From NCBI GenBank assembly GCA_038373885.1, contig JAWZYV010000136.1, forward strand, positions 310,001 through 374,000: a stretch of 64,000 nt of DNA. Direction: 5' to 3'. The translations under genes and the position numbers were made by a program. This DNA comes from Cheiracanthium punctorium (Eukaryota > Arthropoda > Arachnida > Araneae > Cheiracanthiidae). Shown here piece after piece: positions 1 through 10,290 of this stretch (position 1 is its first letter; every line of letters starts with the position of its first letter). Under the pieces are notes generated by a model. That model saw only the letters and a list, made by a program, of their open reading frames with translations. It searched no databases and had not been told where the DNA came from.

Positions 1-40
1 CTTTTTTTTTCCGCAGCTGTACGTATCCGTACCGTCTGTA

Positions 41-600
41 CGTACGGGAAAAACTGGTCAAAATAGACTCGTGATCGGTTAAAATGGGATGAACATGCAT
101 TTATATGAACTTGCAGGCTAGCGTACGATGAGATGCATTGCAAAAAAATTCTTAAAAGTAACTTTAGAGGTATTCAAAATCGGTTTTTTCGTCGAAATCT
201 GGCTACCGAAATTTTTCGCGATCACATTACCTCCTTATACTCCGTATAAGGAAGTAAAAAGTATTAAACATTTATTTTCTGGCACCAAATGGCGATACAA
301 AGAGAAAACAAGAATATAACTGATTCAATGCAGAACTTGAGGTCTGTGTACAAAATTCAGTAAATAAAAGCATCCAATAGTATTACGTACTTGTACGGTG
401 TATATAAGGAAGTAATGTGATCCCGAAAAATTCCAGGAGCAAGATTTTGACTACCCCTGAATTTATTTTTAAGAATTTTTGTGATGCATCTCATTGTACG
501 CCAAATAAATGTTCATCGCAAGTTCATATAAATGCGCGTGCAATCCATTTTGACCGACCGCGAGTCTATTTTGACAAGTTTTTTCATGCCGTCTGTACGC
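41..600. repeat. foldback element with ~200-bp imperfect inverted arms
   Basis: The stretch from about 41 to 240 is the imperfect reverse complement of about 403 to 600. Shared landmarks are TCAAAATAGACTCG, CATTTATATGAACTTGC, GAGATGCAT and GATCACATTAC. The loop is about 160 bp. The inner arm end at 232-258 is itself palindromic (TCCTTATA..TATAAGGA). The outer ends merge into the 150-bp repeat that follows, and the left end lies close to the window edge. No coding. Confidence 0.75.
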
Positions 601-609
601 ACGTACGTA

Positions 610-910
610 TGCATGTAACTCGCATATCTCAAAAACTGTTGGTCATAGAATGTTGAAGCTTTATATTTAGGATTGTTGTAACACGCAGTTGTGCACCTCT
701 CCTTTTGGTCCCAATCGACTCGATAGTTTACAGGCCGTATTACGTTCTATCTGCCGAAATTCATTAAACTCGTATATCTCGAAAACTATTAGAGGTAGAA
801 TGTTGAAACTTTATATTTAGAATTGTTGCAACATCTAGTTGTGCACTTCCCCTTTCGATCCCGTTCGACTGGATAGTTTATCTACACGGCCGGCCAAAAG
901 ATTCTAAATA
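610..910. repeat. tandem pair of a ~150-bp repeat (family R1)
   Basis: Two successive copies share AACTCG.ATATCTC.AAAACT, AGAATGTTGAA.CTTTATAT and a CAACATCTAGTTGTGCA-like segment. Diverged single copies recur at about 2240-2400 and 2740-2860, so the first 2.9 kb of the window is seeded by one family. Copies differ by substitutions and small indels. No open frame is conserved between copies. Confidence 0.75.
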
Positions 911-1096
911 TATTTCGCTCTATGGCCAGAAATTCCTTAAAGCGTATTTTAGAGGTATTAGGATATTTCAAACGTCTCAGAAGTGATATAAGTTAAGGGT
1001 TATAAAGTGAATTTCTTCATCGAAAAAAGTATCTATCATTTATAGTTCTGCTACAGGAACACAGAAGATTTCCAACACATTACGGTCAAGAGCAAT

Positions 1097-2114
1097 TTAA
1101 CCCTTTGACGCGCAGTGGTCCCGCTCTTGGATCACCAAACTCTGACGTTTTGACTGTTGCCAGTCACGAAGAATAGTGAAGGGAGAGAGCGTGGGGCGAG
1201 AGCTGGGTTTGAACCCAGGGAATTATGGATGGTAGAATGAGGCGCAATCCGGCTCGGCCAAAAGGTAGCTATTCGACCCGCCTTCAATTGCCGGGCGTTG
1301 TGTGCGCGGAGGTGATCTCGTTCCGCCACACTACTCCCCTCCTAGAGAGTCAGTCAGAGGCTGACGAACGATATCCTAAGCGTTATGGAATGCTGCTACT
1401 CGTTGCGGACTTTGAGAGGTTGCTGCCGCTCGTTGCGAACCTTGGAAGAGCCGAGCGAGAGATGGAAGAGGGCGGTGCTGGCGCCATCTGTCGCTGTAGG
1501 CGAGAAGGAGAATGCGTGTTCGTTGTCCGGGTCGCCAATGAAGGGAGAGAGTGGGGCGAGAGCTGGGTTTGAACCCAGGGACTTATGTGTGGTAGAATGA
1601 GGCGCAATCCGGCTCGGCCAAAAGGTACCTATTCGACCGGCCTCCAATTGCCGGGCGTTGTGTGCGCGGAGGTGATATCGTGCCGCCACAATAGATTGGA
1701 TTTCTATAAAAATAGTTGCGGGTGACAGAGCTCCACTAGAATCCTTTACTTTTTAGCACCTCATTTCCCGTCAAAAAATGGTCACGTTTATTTTTAACAG
1801 CACTGACATCTGCTGAAAAATGGAAGAATGAGAGAACAGCTGAATAGATTGCCCAATGCTGAAAAAAGGTCAGCCGTTGCCATCGCTCGACTTAACTACC
1901 AGCAAGATGGCGGATGATCGAAACGTTCATCGCGTGCCACAGATCTAGAGACCCTTTTTTGACGAAGCTGGCTGTGCCGGCACAGCGCCAGCACAGATCT
2001 GTGGCACGCGATGAACGTTTCGATCATCCGCCATCTTGCTGGTAGTTAAGTCGAGCGATGGCAACGGTTGACCTTTTTTCAGCATTGGGAAAGGGTTGCG
2101 CCTCAAAGGGTTAA
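1097..2114. mobile_element. piggyBac-like MITE with TTAA ends, interrupted by a TRIM
   Basis: Bounded by TTAACCCTTTGACGCGCA at the left and CGCCTCAAAGGGTTAA at the right, with TTAA at both ends, the target site of piggyBac transposons. Related copies are at 7362-7871, 39752-40243 and 45289-45465. Inside is a long imperfect hairpin: about 100 bp before 1940 is repeated in inverse after 1990 (AACTACCAGCAAGATGGCGG against its complement). A 514-bp LTR element is inserted at 1177-1690. No transposase gene is present. Confidence 0.8.
1177..1690 (-). mobile_element. TRIM (miniature LTR retrotransposon), copy 1
   Basis: Two near-identical direct repeats of 154 bp (1177-1330) and 152 bp (1539-1690) run TG...CA and flank a 208-bp internal region. 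The whole is flanked by a 4-bp target duplication ATAG (1173-1176, 1691-1694). Read on the minus strand, the internal region begins TTGGCGACCCGGACAACGAA just after the 5' LTR, where a primer-binding site would sit. It ends in the purine tract AGGAGGGGAGTAG just before the 3' LTR. There is no gag or pol. It contains two to three 30-bp tandem units (CTGC.GCTCGTTGCG.AC core). A second copy is at 43492-44070. Confidence 0.85.
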
Positions 2115-2229
2115 GGGACATTCATCCATTTCATGCACAATACCGTCCTACCATATAGTTAGGTGATGGTCCGATCACGGTCACGTGCCTGTCTCAAGAA
2201 TTAGTCTCCAAGCTTGGCGACTTTTGGTG

Positions 2230-2400
2230 TACGTGTGTATGTATTTAACTCTCAAATCTCAAAAGCTATTAGTCGTAGTGTTGATGGAGTCGTTGTGGTC
2301 AATGCTGAAATTTCAATATAAGATTTTTGTAACATCTAGTTGTGCAGCATCTTGATTTTTGGTTCCAATCTACTTGAGAGTTTATTTATAGGACCCAAAA
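2230..2400. repeat. diverged R1 repeat copy
   Basis: Matches the 610-910 repeat through TACGTGTGTATGTA, AACTCTCAAATCTCAAAAG and TTTGTAACATCTAGTTGTGC. It carries an extra ~30-bp insertion in the middle. Confidence 0.65.
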
Positions 2401-2454
2401 GAATTTCAAATCATTAATGTCTGTGGACATCTTCAATATATTACATCTGTAGTC

Positions 2455-2990
2455 AGTCATTGTTTGGTCCATGCCCAAAATCTCGCCATTTGTCATTGAC
2501 CTTGGCGAGTTTTGCCGAAATATCGCTAAACTTGGCGATAGTCAGTCATTTAGTCCATGCCCAAAATATCGCCATTTGTCATCGTTCTTCTCGAGTTTAA
2601 GCAAAATATCGCCAAATTTGGCGATAGTCATTGTTTGATCCATGCCCCAAATCTCGCCATTTGTCGCCGACCTTGGCGCGTTTTGCCGAAATATCGCCAA
2701 ATTTGGCGCCAAAAATAATTTTCTATTTCGCATAATTCTAAAATTTTTAACCGTAGAATGTTGAAATTTTGTATTTAGAACTATTGTAACATCTAACGGT
2801 GCATCTCTTTTTTGATTGCAATCGGTTGGGTAATTTATTGACAGGGTCAGCAAAATGACTTAAAAATATTAAGGTGTATGGATATATTCTATTCATTGAA
2901 AGTCTGTGGTCAATTACTACTTTGGCTATCCCCAAAATCTCGCAAAGTATCTCAAGCTTGTCGGCTTTTGGAGAAATATCGCCAAATTAA
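2455..2990. repeat. tandem ~91-bp repeat with TCGCCA/TGGCGA motifs (R2) and R1 copy
   Basis: Three head-to-tail copies of about 91 bp, to about 2710, each hold CCATGCCC.AAAT.TCGCC, TTTGTC and AAATATCGC.AAA.TTGGCG. A fourth, diverged copy is at about 2922-2990. Between them lies an R1 copy. Each unit contains both CGCCA and TGGCG, so it can fold on itself. The weak open frames across it are by-products of the repeat. Confidence 0.75.
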
Positions 2991-3646
2991 GTGTCCGAAA
3001 GGAAATCTTTCAAATTGAACCTAGCTTGCCGATATCAAAATACTTGAGTAGAAATCGCTAAACCTTAGTATTACTGCAGTGTTTTATCTTTCAAACAAAA
3101 TAAGCTTAGATGAAGTGCACCGAAAATATTTTTGATTTAATAGACGTGCAAGGAAATCATGTGTTGTCCTCATCAGATGTTTTTTCGTGAAGATTTCGGG
3201 GTTAAAAATTCCTGTAGCAATAATAAGCTAACTTTTATAGTAAATCTCGTTCCTTTGTCAACCATATCTATTCAATTTATATTAGAAATGTAAAATCACA
3301 CTCGTCTGTCACCCAACTTGTTTACGAATAACGTTTAACAAAATCAGCATCCGCTAAGCTTGGAGAAGCAGCGTGCTACGCTAACCTTCGGTAAACGTGA
3401 GAATGCGCAATATGGACGAAAACTAGTTTAGCGGCTAACGGTACCGTTGGCGGAAGAAGAAAAGTAGCGCGAAAACTCCCTATTGACTTAGCAGTTAAAG
3501 GAGCTTTATAAAGGTGTGTAAGATTATTTAACAGTGACAAGACCGTATGTAGTACTGCAAGGGCTAATATGTACAAACCTTTCAGCGTTTCAAAGTACGA
3601 CTTATAATGATTCTGCCTTCCTGCATAAACCCAGTATACTCAACTC
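2991..3646. other. no gene recognised
   Basis: AT-rich non-coding sequence. No repeat, RNA or reading frame with recognisable similarity was seen. Confidence 0.5.
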
Positions 3647-3880
3647 CATCTAAGGGTAGAATTCTCCGCCGGTAGTTTCCGAAATCGTCGGTGGTTAGCT
3701 GCCGACTGGGCAGAGCCAGTTGTTTGGTTACCGACTGCGCTAACGATTCCGGAGGCCATCGGGAGATCTTTTAGCCAATCAGATGAACCCCTTGACGCTC
3801 CTCCCTAAAACTCCACCTCAAGGCGGGGCAGAGTTAACGACTGCGAAAAATTAGCGACGAGCGGAGAATCCAGCTCTAAG
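3647..3880. mobile_element. candidate GC-rich MITE with ~22-bp imperfect terminal inverted repeats
   Basis: Ends are CTAAGGGTAGAATTCTCCGC (left) and the complement of CTTAGAGCTGGATTCTCCGC (right). The interior is clearly more GC-rich than its neighbours and has no long open frame. No target duplication is clear, so the call rests on the inverted ends and base composition. Confidence 0.5.
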
Positions 3881-4544
3881 TTAAAAAGAGTTATGACTTT
3901 ACTCCCTGATAGGAAAAACGTTTGTCTACGAAAAACATACTGATTTGCATAATGAAATTTTGGAGTAAATCTGAGAGTGACATGAGCATTTTTTACGTGT
4001 ATAACACTGCAATAGTTGAAAAAATCCACACGAAATTGCTCCTGTTCGAAGCTGTGGGACGTAATTTATCATTCTGTAGGCTTCGCTTTTGTTATCTTCT
4101 GTTCCCGTCAGTAGAAGAACGACTGTGTAACTTACTTTTTGGATGCAATAAATAAATAGAAAATTTACAGTTTTGTGATTAATTAGTAAAACTACACTAA
4201 ATGCATTACTTTGTTTTGATTAAGAATGTATGTATTATACAAAATGTTTTCAGAATGATTATGCTGACATTATATTGCAGCGGTATGCAACTGGTGGGGC
4301 GTGACCCCCTTGAAGGGCGCAGAGGGTTTGCAGGGGGTTGCAAGGAAACAGGCGAATAGCAAGTGATAATTCATATTTTAGAAAATCAACTTTTTTATTC
4401 TTATTTTTACCCCCAAATATATCTGTTTTCGCTTAAAATGTTTATTCAAAGTTTACGAGTAACGTTATATTATTAAAATTATTGATAATATTGTTTTGTA
4501 GAAAAGGCAACTCAATTGTTCATTGCTGAAGAATAAATAAATAT

Positions 4545-4985
4545 ATTAATGACTATGCCATTTTATTTCTCACCCCCTTTATTGAAAATTGTCCAAAAAA
4601 TGTGTCCCAAAAACGCGACATAATTTTACATATATTTAAATACTATTAGTTCACAACAGCTTTAATCCATTGTTACAATATTTCGTAAGCTGTAGAATAT
4701 GCATCACATGTAATTTTTACATATATTTAAATACTATTAGTTCACAACAGCTTTAATCCATTGTTACAATATTTCGTAAGCTGTAGAATATGCATCACAT
4801 GTATTTTTCTATAAATAGGTTACAATCATATAAATTTCAACATAGGGTTACAAGTCCAAATACACGAAAGATGAGAGATAAAATGACATAGTCAATTACT
4901 ATATCGTTTTAATCTGGCAATAATGAAACTAAAAAAACTAGGGAGATCTGCGGATCTCCCCTTGACGAGGCTCGACCAGCCGAGT
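4545..4985 (-). repeat. family A repeat, copy 1 (reverse orientation)
   Basis: Reverse complement of the repeat at 10629-11090. It runs from the GAGATAAAATGACATAGTCA-type end through a tandemly duplicated ~91-bp block (4622-4712 and 4713-4803) to the CTCGGCTGGTCGAGCCTCGTC-like head. It contains an inverted pair: TGACTATG.CATTTTAT and its complement about 350 bp apart. No coding. Confidence 0.75.
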
Positions 4986-5025
4986 TATATATATATATAT
5001 GGGATTTCACTTTACGTAAGTAAGC

Positions 5026-5073
<48 letters not shown>

Positions 5074-5588
5074 GAAGTGTCAGATTTTCCAGTAAAGTTT
5101 CTGATCTAAGACGGGTAAAATGGTTTATTGAACATTATCTTTAAGTTACAATATAGAGTGAGAAGAGGGGGGGGGAGACGGGTACGAAAATCCGCGTGTA
5201 TTAATTAAGCAGTTCTAGTGGCAGAAGTCTCTCGATTTTGCGAAGTGCAGGCGTATTTACGCTCACTACACCACGTGGGTTGCTAAGACATAACTCCGCC
5301 TCTCTCTCATCTCTAATCTAATTACATACATTTATTAACATGACCTACATCCGGGGTTACAAAGGCGTGGGAACACGTGTACACTGGAAAGAACCCAGAA
5401 TCGGCGACCTGGTGTCTGGCAATTAACTAAAGAAATAAAACATAGCTCCAGAGCACGCGTGGCAAGTATGACAAGAAAGCAAAACTTACAGTGAAAATAC
5501 CCGCTTAAACAATACCCAAACTGGTAAAACCCAACATATATATATATATAATTAATATATATATATAATATATATATATTATATATTA
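4986..5588. repeat. TA microsatellites around an unidentified unique block
   Basis: (TA)n at about 4986-5000, 5029-5068 and 5536-5586. Between them, 5100-5530 is of more even composition, with a G-tract at 5167 and no recognised feature. It separates two family A copies in opposite orientation and may be an unidentified inserted element. Confidence 0.5.
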
Positions 5589-7170
5589 AGCTCGGCTGTT
5601 TGAGCCTCGTCAGGGGGAGACCATATATATATATACATTAAAAAACTCGGCTGTTCGAGCCTCGTCTGGGGGAGACCCCCCCTGAACCCCCCTAATTTTT
5701 TAGTTTCATTATTGTCATCTTAAAACGATATTCATTGACTATATCATTTTATCTCTCATCTTTCGTTTATTTCGCCTGGTAACCCTATGTTGAAAGTTTT
5801 ATGATGTTAACCTACTTATAGAAAAATACACGTGATGCATATTCTACAGCTTACGAAATATTGTAAAAATATAGATTAAAGCTGTTGTGAACTAATAGTA
5901 TTTAAATACTAGCTGAAGTACCCGTCCTCGACGGGTTAGTGAATGCAAATTTCCAAAAAAGCAAGATCTTTCTTCAGCATTGTATGAGTACACAGAATGG
6001 ATGTAGTATGTTACCAAAGTAAAGAAAGCGAAGTTATAATTTTTATGTATTGTTAAACTATTACAGGTTAGAGAGTAACTAAGTAATATCATTTCATTCG
6101 CATTAGTCGTAATTATGTGATGCGCGAACGAATATTGACGCATATTGAAATAATTTTCGCAAAATCTAAAAATTCAATCAACATTTTTGAAAAAATGGAA
6201 GCCTAGAATTTAAGTTGAGTGACAACCTATCCTGTCAACCAAATTCGTTTCATTCCCTGCAATCTTTATTTCGTGGTGCTGGAACAAATTTTCAGCATTT
6301 TAAAATGATTTTCGCAAAATCTCAAAATGTAATCAAAATATTTTAAAAATTCAACGCCTATAAATTAAGATTAGCAACTACCTATCATATCACTAAATTT
6401 CGTATCATTCGTATTAGTCGTTATTACGTGATGTTTGAAGAAATATAAACGCATTTTGAGAGAATTTTCACAAAATCTCAAAATCTAATAAAAATGTTTA
6501 AAAAATTGGACTCCTATAGTTTATGTTGAGCAACCATCTATCGTGTGACCAAATTTCATATCATTCGCTTTAGTCGTTTTTACGTGATGCTCGAACACAA
6601 ATTTACGCAGTTTGACAGGATTTTCGCAAAATCTCAAAATCCAATCAACATTTTTTAAAAATTCGACGCCTATGTTTTAAGTTGAGTGACCACCTATCAT
6701 GACACCCAATTTCATATCATTCGCTACAGTCGTTTTTACGTGATGCTTGAACACAAATTTACGCAGTTTGAAACGATTTTCGCAAAATCGGAAAATCTAA
6801 TCAAGATTTTTTAAAAATTCGACGCCTATGTTTTAAGTTGAGTGACCACCTATCATGACACAAAATTTCATATCATTCGCTTCAGTCGTTTTTACGTGAT
6901 GCTTAAACAAAAAAAAGCGTCACGGACAGAATGACTGAAGGACAGAATGACAGAATGACAGACAGACAAACTTTTTTTTGAGGGTCGCATCGGAATCCCG
7001 GGTGCTTGAAACGGATAGAAATTGTAAAATTTTTGAATTCCAAGAAATGTACAGACAAAAGTCTAATTTTATTTATATAGATATGTAAAATTATGTCGCA
7101 TTTTTGGGACACATTTTTTGGACAATTTTCAAAAAAGGGGGTGAGAGATAAAATGACACAGTCATTAATA
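5589..7170 (+). repeat. family A repeat, copy 2, interrupted by a Helitron
   Basis: A partial head (CTCGGCTGTTTGAGCCTCGTC) at 5589 is repeated at about 5645. The family A body then runs to 5908 and resumes at 7082, ending GAGATAAAATGACACAGTCA at about 7165. The interruption is the Helitron at 5909-7081. Unlike copies 1 and 3, this copy has only one instance of the ~91-bp inner block. Confidence 0.75.
5909..7081 (-). mobile_element. non-autonomous Helitron
   Basis: Read on the minus strand it starts TCTATATAAATAAAATTAG and ends with the hairpin ACCCGTC-GAG-GACGGGT followed by ACTTCAGCTAG. These are the Helitron hallmarks: 5' TC, a GC hairpin near the 3' end, and CTAG. It sits between host A and T with no target duplication. 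The unoccupied site is seen in family A at about 10980-10995 (complement of TACATATATTTAAATA). The interior is a ~150-bp degenerate tandem repeat (about five units, 6160-6900) with the TTTTCGCAAAATC core. No Rep/helicase frame is present. A related 5' end lies at about 44518-44815. Confidence 0.85.
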
Positions 7171-7171
7171 T

Positions 7172-7361
7172 ATATCTATATATATATGTATAGGTATGTT
7201 GCACACACATATATAAACAGGGTGATCAATTGAAGAGAGTACTCGCCCCACCAGTGGCCGAACGCATTTACCAAGGTCACTAGAACTCGCCCTGTTTTTT
7301 TTTTTTTTTTTTGTTGGTGTGTGTGTGTCTGTGTGTGTTGTCGGTTTTCTCAAAGATAAGG
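7172..7361. repeat. simple repeats (TA, T-tract, GT)
   Basis: (TA)n near 7172-7190, a T-tract at about 7296-7312 and a GT-rich run at 7316-7340. No gene. Confidence 0.6.
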
Positions 7362-7871
7362 TTAAACCCTTTAAGTCGCAACCCTTTCCCAATGCTGAAA
7401 AAAGGGCAGCCGTTGCCATCGCTCGACTTAACTACCAGCAAGATTTGGTGCTGGTACCAGCAAGGTACCTGCAAGATTTTTTTGACGCAGCCAGCTGGCT
7501 GTGCCGCACAGCCAGCTGCGTCAAAAAAAGGGGTCTCTAGATCTGTGGCACGCGATGAACGTTTCGATCATCCGCCATCTTGCTGGTAGTTAAGTCGAGA
7601 GATGGCAACGGCTGCCCTTTTTTCAGCATTGGGCTATCTATCCAGCTGTTCTCGCGTTCTTCCATTTTGCAGCAGATGTCAGTTCTGTTAAAAATAATCG
7701 TGACCAATTTTTTACGGGAAATGAACGTGCTAAAAAGTAAAGGATTCTTGTGGAGCTATTTCACCCGCAACTATTTTTATAGAAATCAAATCTATTCTTC
7801 GTGACAGGCAACAGTCAAAACGTCAGAGTTTGGTGATCCCAGAGCGGGATCACTGCGCCTTAAAGGGTTAA
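7362..7871. mobile_element. piggyBac-like MITE, near-complete copy
   Basis: TTAA at both ends; right end CGCCTTAAAGGGTTAA. It has the same parts as the copy at 1097-2114 but no TRIM, giving the unoccupied site for that insertion (ATCTATTCTTCGTGACAGGC at about 7790). The central hairpin carries GCCAGCTGGCTGTGCCG with its complement. A short local duplication (ACCAGCAAG/TACCTGCAAG) has altered the left arm. Confidence 0.8.
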
Positions 7872-8304
7872 GAGAGGGCCTGCAAATATCTATGAATTAA
7901 AGCAAATCATAACTGAAGGAATCTTGTCAATAACACCGACAGAAAACGTTGCGAGGTGTTTGAAAGAACTTGGTTCGACGAGTTCATGTTTGCATTCAAA
8001 AGGGTGACGAACATTTTCAACACCTGCTGTAAAGAATAACGAAGCAAGAAAAAAAAATTGAATTTAATTATGTTTCTTAAAAATAAAATGATCACAGGAT
8101 TCAGTAACATTGTGCGTCTCCGTCTGTGTTTTACCTCACCCATAAAGTTGTAACAGTCCAACAGAGTTGGAAATTGTCTGTTTTACACTTAAGCAAGGTT
8201 AAAAAATAATTATACTTCAGTGTTAAAATAGTTGCCACATCCGTCAGATTTGAGGATAAAAAGAAAAACCAACGGATACTCTTTTAAAGTGAACATGCTG
8301 TACG
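7872..8304. other. no gene recognised
   Basis: AT-rich spacer between two MITEs. The weak minus-strand frame across 7907-8161 shows no recognisable domain. Confidence 0.5.
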
Positions 8305-8747
8305 CAGGGTGTATCTAAATTGTTTCAACAGAATATTGTGGGAGATAGGGCACATTATAAGGAATCAGAATCAGATAGGAATGTGGGGTCAGAAATGTTG
8401 TCTTTATGTAGCAATTAATAATCCCTTTAGGAAAAGTGCTAAAGTGTTTGTAAAATTTCTTAAGCAAGTTTCGTATACAATGGGCTTGTCTCCAGAAATC
8501 CCATCCAAGAAATAAAGTAGAATTTTTAAGCGACGGATTTTACTCATACGTTTTGTGACAAAAACACGTTAGCTTTTGACAAACAAGGGTCGGAAAGTTC
8601 ACTGTTGTTTCAGCGCACGTTCCAAAGTGATTATTAACAGCAACACGAAGAGAACGTTTTTGACCACGCATTACTATGTGATTCTGATTCCTTATTATGT
8701 GCCCTATCTCCCATAATATTTTGTTGAAACAATTTAGATACAACCTG
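8305..8747. mobile_element. MITE with ~190-bp terminal inverted repeats
   Basis: Starts CAGGGTGTATCTAAATTGTT and ends with the complement of CAGGTTGTATCTAAATTGTT. The inverted similarity extends about 190 bp into each side, past GGGAGATAGGGCACAT and AAGGAATCAGAATCA. The short loop lies around 8500-8560. Both arms read as similar peptides (YLNCFN.ILWEIGHIIRNQN), but this follows from the inverted repeat and is not evidence of a gene. Confidence 0.75.
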
Positions 8748-9015
8748 TAATATGCAATGCGCCTATGTAGTAACCAGAGTTCTAAAAAAAACTCTTTGTT
8801 CAAAATTCTCTAATATTTGGGGCTTCCGCAGTTTAATGGAGAATCGAGGATGAGATGCGAAAATGTAAAGAAACAGCAATATTGCACTAAAAAATTACTT
8901 AAAAAAAAAGCCTGCAAAGTCCATCTTTTCAATTTATAATTGATTGGGAACTTATCAATTTGTTCACTGCGCGTGTTTCTGAGCTTGGCCAATTTGCTTC
9001 CATTGTTGCAGACAG

Positions 9016-9208
9016 CAGGCGCGTAGCCAGGAAAATTTTTCGGGGGGGGGGATATGCGCCTGGAAAATTTTTCGGGGGGAGGGGATATGAACTTATATCC
9101 CCTCCGTCCATTTATATGTGTATAAATGGACGGAATTTCATCACTAATCCAAAAATTTCGGGGGGGGGGATATATCCCGATATCCCCCCCCCCCTGGCTA
9201 CGCCCCTG
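9016..9208. mobile_element. 193-bp hAT-type MITE with G-tracts
   Basis: Ends are CAGGCGCGTAGCCAGG and CCTGGCTACGCCCCTG, with a perfect 8-bp target duplication GCAGACAG (9008-9015, 9209-9216). The interior repeats AAATTTTTCGGGGGG and holds an internal palindrome CCGTCCATTTATA..TATAAATGGACGG, so the whole element folds into a hairpin. Confidence 0.85.
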
Positions 9209-9329
9209 GCAGACAGAGATTCCAGTTTTGGATCTATCATTTGGCAGTGTGAACAAGAGAGGGTTCACATTGTGAGTAACGTTCAATACTTCAGCTGTTG
9301 TGGGTTTGCAATAATGCTCCTTTAATGAC

Positions 9330-9450
9330 ACAGCCGGCTGTGCCAATAAAGGACTTTAGCTCTGTAGCACGCGACGGGCGGTTCGATCGACCGCCACGTT
9401 GCTGGTAGTTGACTCGAAAGTTGGCAACGGGTGAACGTATTCGGCTTTGG
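9330..9450. mobile_element. fragment of the piggyBac-like MITE family
   Basis: Resembles the hairpin arm of the 1097 and 7362 copies (TAGCACGCGACGGGCGGTTC, GTTGCTGGTAGTTGACTCGA, GGCAACGG) with many substitutions. No termini remain. Confidence 0.5.
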
Positions 9451-9534
9451 GCACTCTATAATGCTGTACTTTTATATCAGGTATGGGCAACCTTTGGAAA
9501 GTAGCGGGCCGAAATTTAGGATGTAGGGATTTTG

Positions 9535-10181
9535 CAGGGCTTCGAATTGGAACTGAACCGAAAAAAGGAAAAAAACCGTTATTTTGGTCGGAACGAAAAC
9601 CGGAACTGAACCGAAAAAAAAAGTATTGGTTAATTCCGGCAGTCATTTTGTTATTGAAACCAAAGCTTATCAATGGTGTCTAATTCAACGTCAACTACAT
9701 TATTATCATCATTACATGCACAGTCTCTTTCCGTTTCTCAGAGCCTTCCTGCCCTATAAGCACGCGTTAGGTCTGATTCGATTTCATGAAAATAGGGTCT
9801 AGCGGAAGTTTAACTCCGCTCTTTTTTATGTTTAAAAGTATGTTTGCACTTGAATTAGAAATAAGTATAGATTAGTTTCTGAAATTCCGAATTGAAATAA
9901 AACAAAATGGAAAACATCATAAAGAGACAATTGTATCAATTCACATATTGTACCAATTAAGCAAAAGAATAAAATCTTTTAAATTTTGATAGAATTACAT
10001 TTTTTTTTTTGTTTATGATGGAATCATATTTTTAGTACCAATAAGAATGTACTTAAAATAAAATTATTCATTCGGAACCGAACCGAAAAGCATTATTTTT
10101 GTTGGAACGAAAACCGGAATTGAACCGGTATATTTTTTTAGTTGAACCAGAACGAAAAAAAAATTACGGTTCGAAGCCCTG
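9535..10181. mobile_element. hAT MITE with CAGGGCTTCGAA ends
   Basis: Inverted ends CAGGGCTTCGAA / TTCGAAGCCCTG and an 8-bp target duplication GGATTTTG / GGATTTTT (7 of 8). The interior repeats GAACCGAAAA and GGAACGAAAACCGGAA near both ends. It sits inside an older CAGGTATGGGCAACC-type repeat (about 9478-10280). A right-end fragment of the same family lies at about 18180-18222. Confidence 0.8.
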
Positions 10182-10290
10182 GGATTTTTAATGGTTTATA
10201 TAGGTTTTAAATGGAATTTCGATATGTTTCGCGGCCGCACCAAAAGCTGGGGCACATCCTGCCCGCGGGTTGCCCATTTATGTTCTAAAT

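Noticed and set aside
1204..1225. tRNA B-box-like GGTTTGAACCC in the 1177-1690 repeat, suggesting a SINE
   Set aside because: The sequence lies in the LTR of a TRIM with 4-bp duplications and has no A-box at the right distance. GGGTTTGAACCC is nearly palindromic and matches by chance.
3376..3576. Short frames in 3.3-4.2 kb
   Set aside because: Codon use follows base composition, and there is no recognisable domain, signal or partner exon.
4622..4803. CRISPR-like direct repeats
   Set aside because: Only a twofold tandem duplication without spacers, in a eukaryotic repeat. None of the tandem arrays in the window has a repeat-spacer layout.
6903..7112. 69-residue frame matching part of 44458-44688
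   Set aside because: Similarity comes from shared Helitron 5' sequence, not a gene.
8810..9346. 178-residue minus-strand frame rich in Pro/Gly
   Set aside because: It reads through the G-tract hAT MITE at 9016-9208 and low-complexity flanks.
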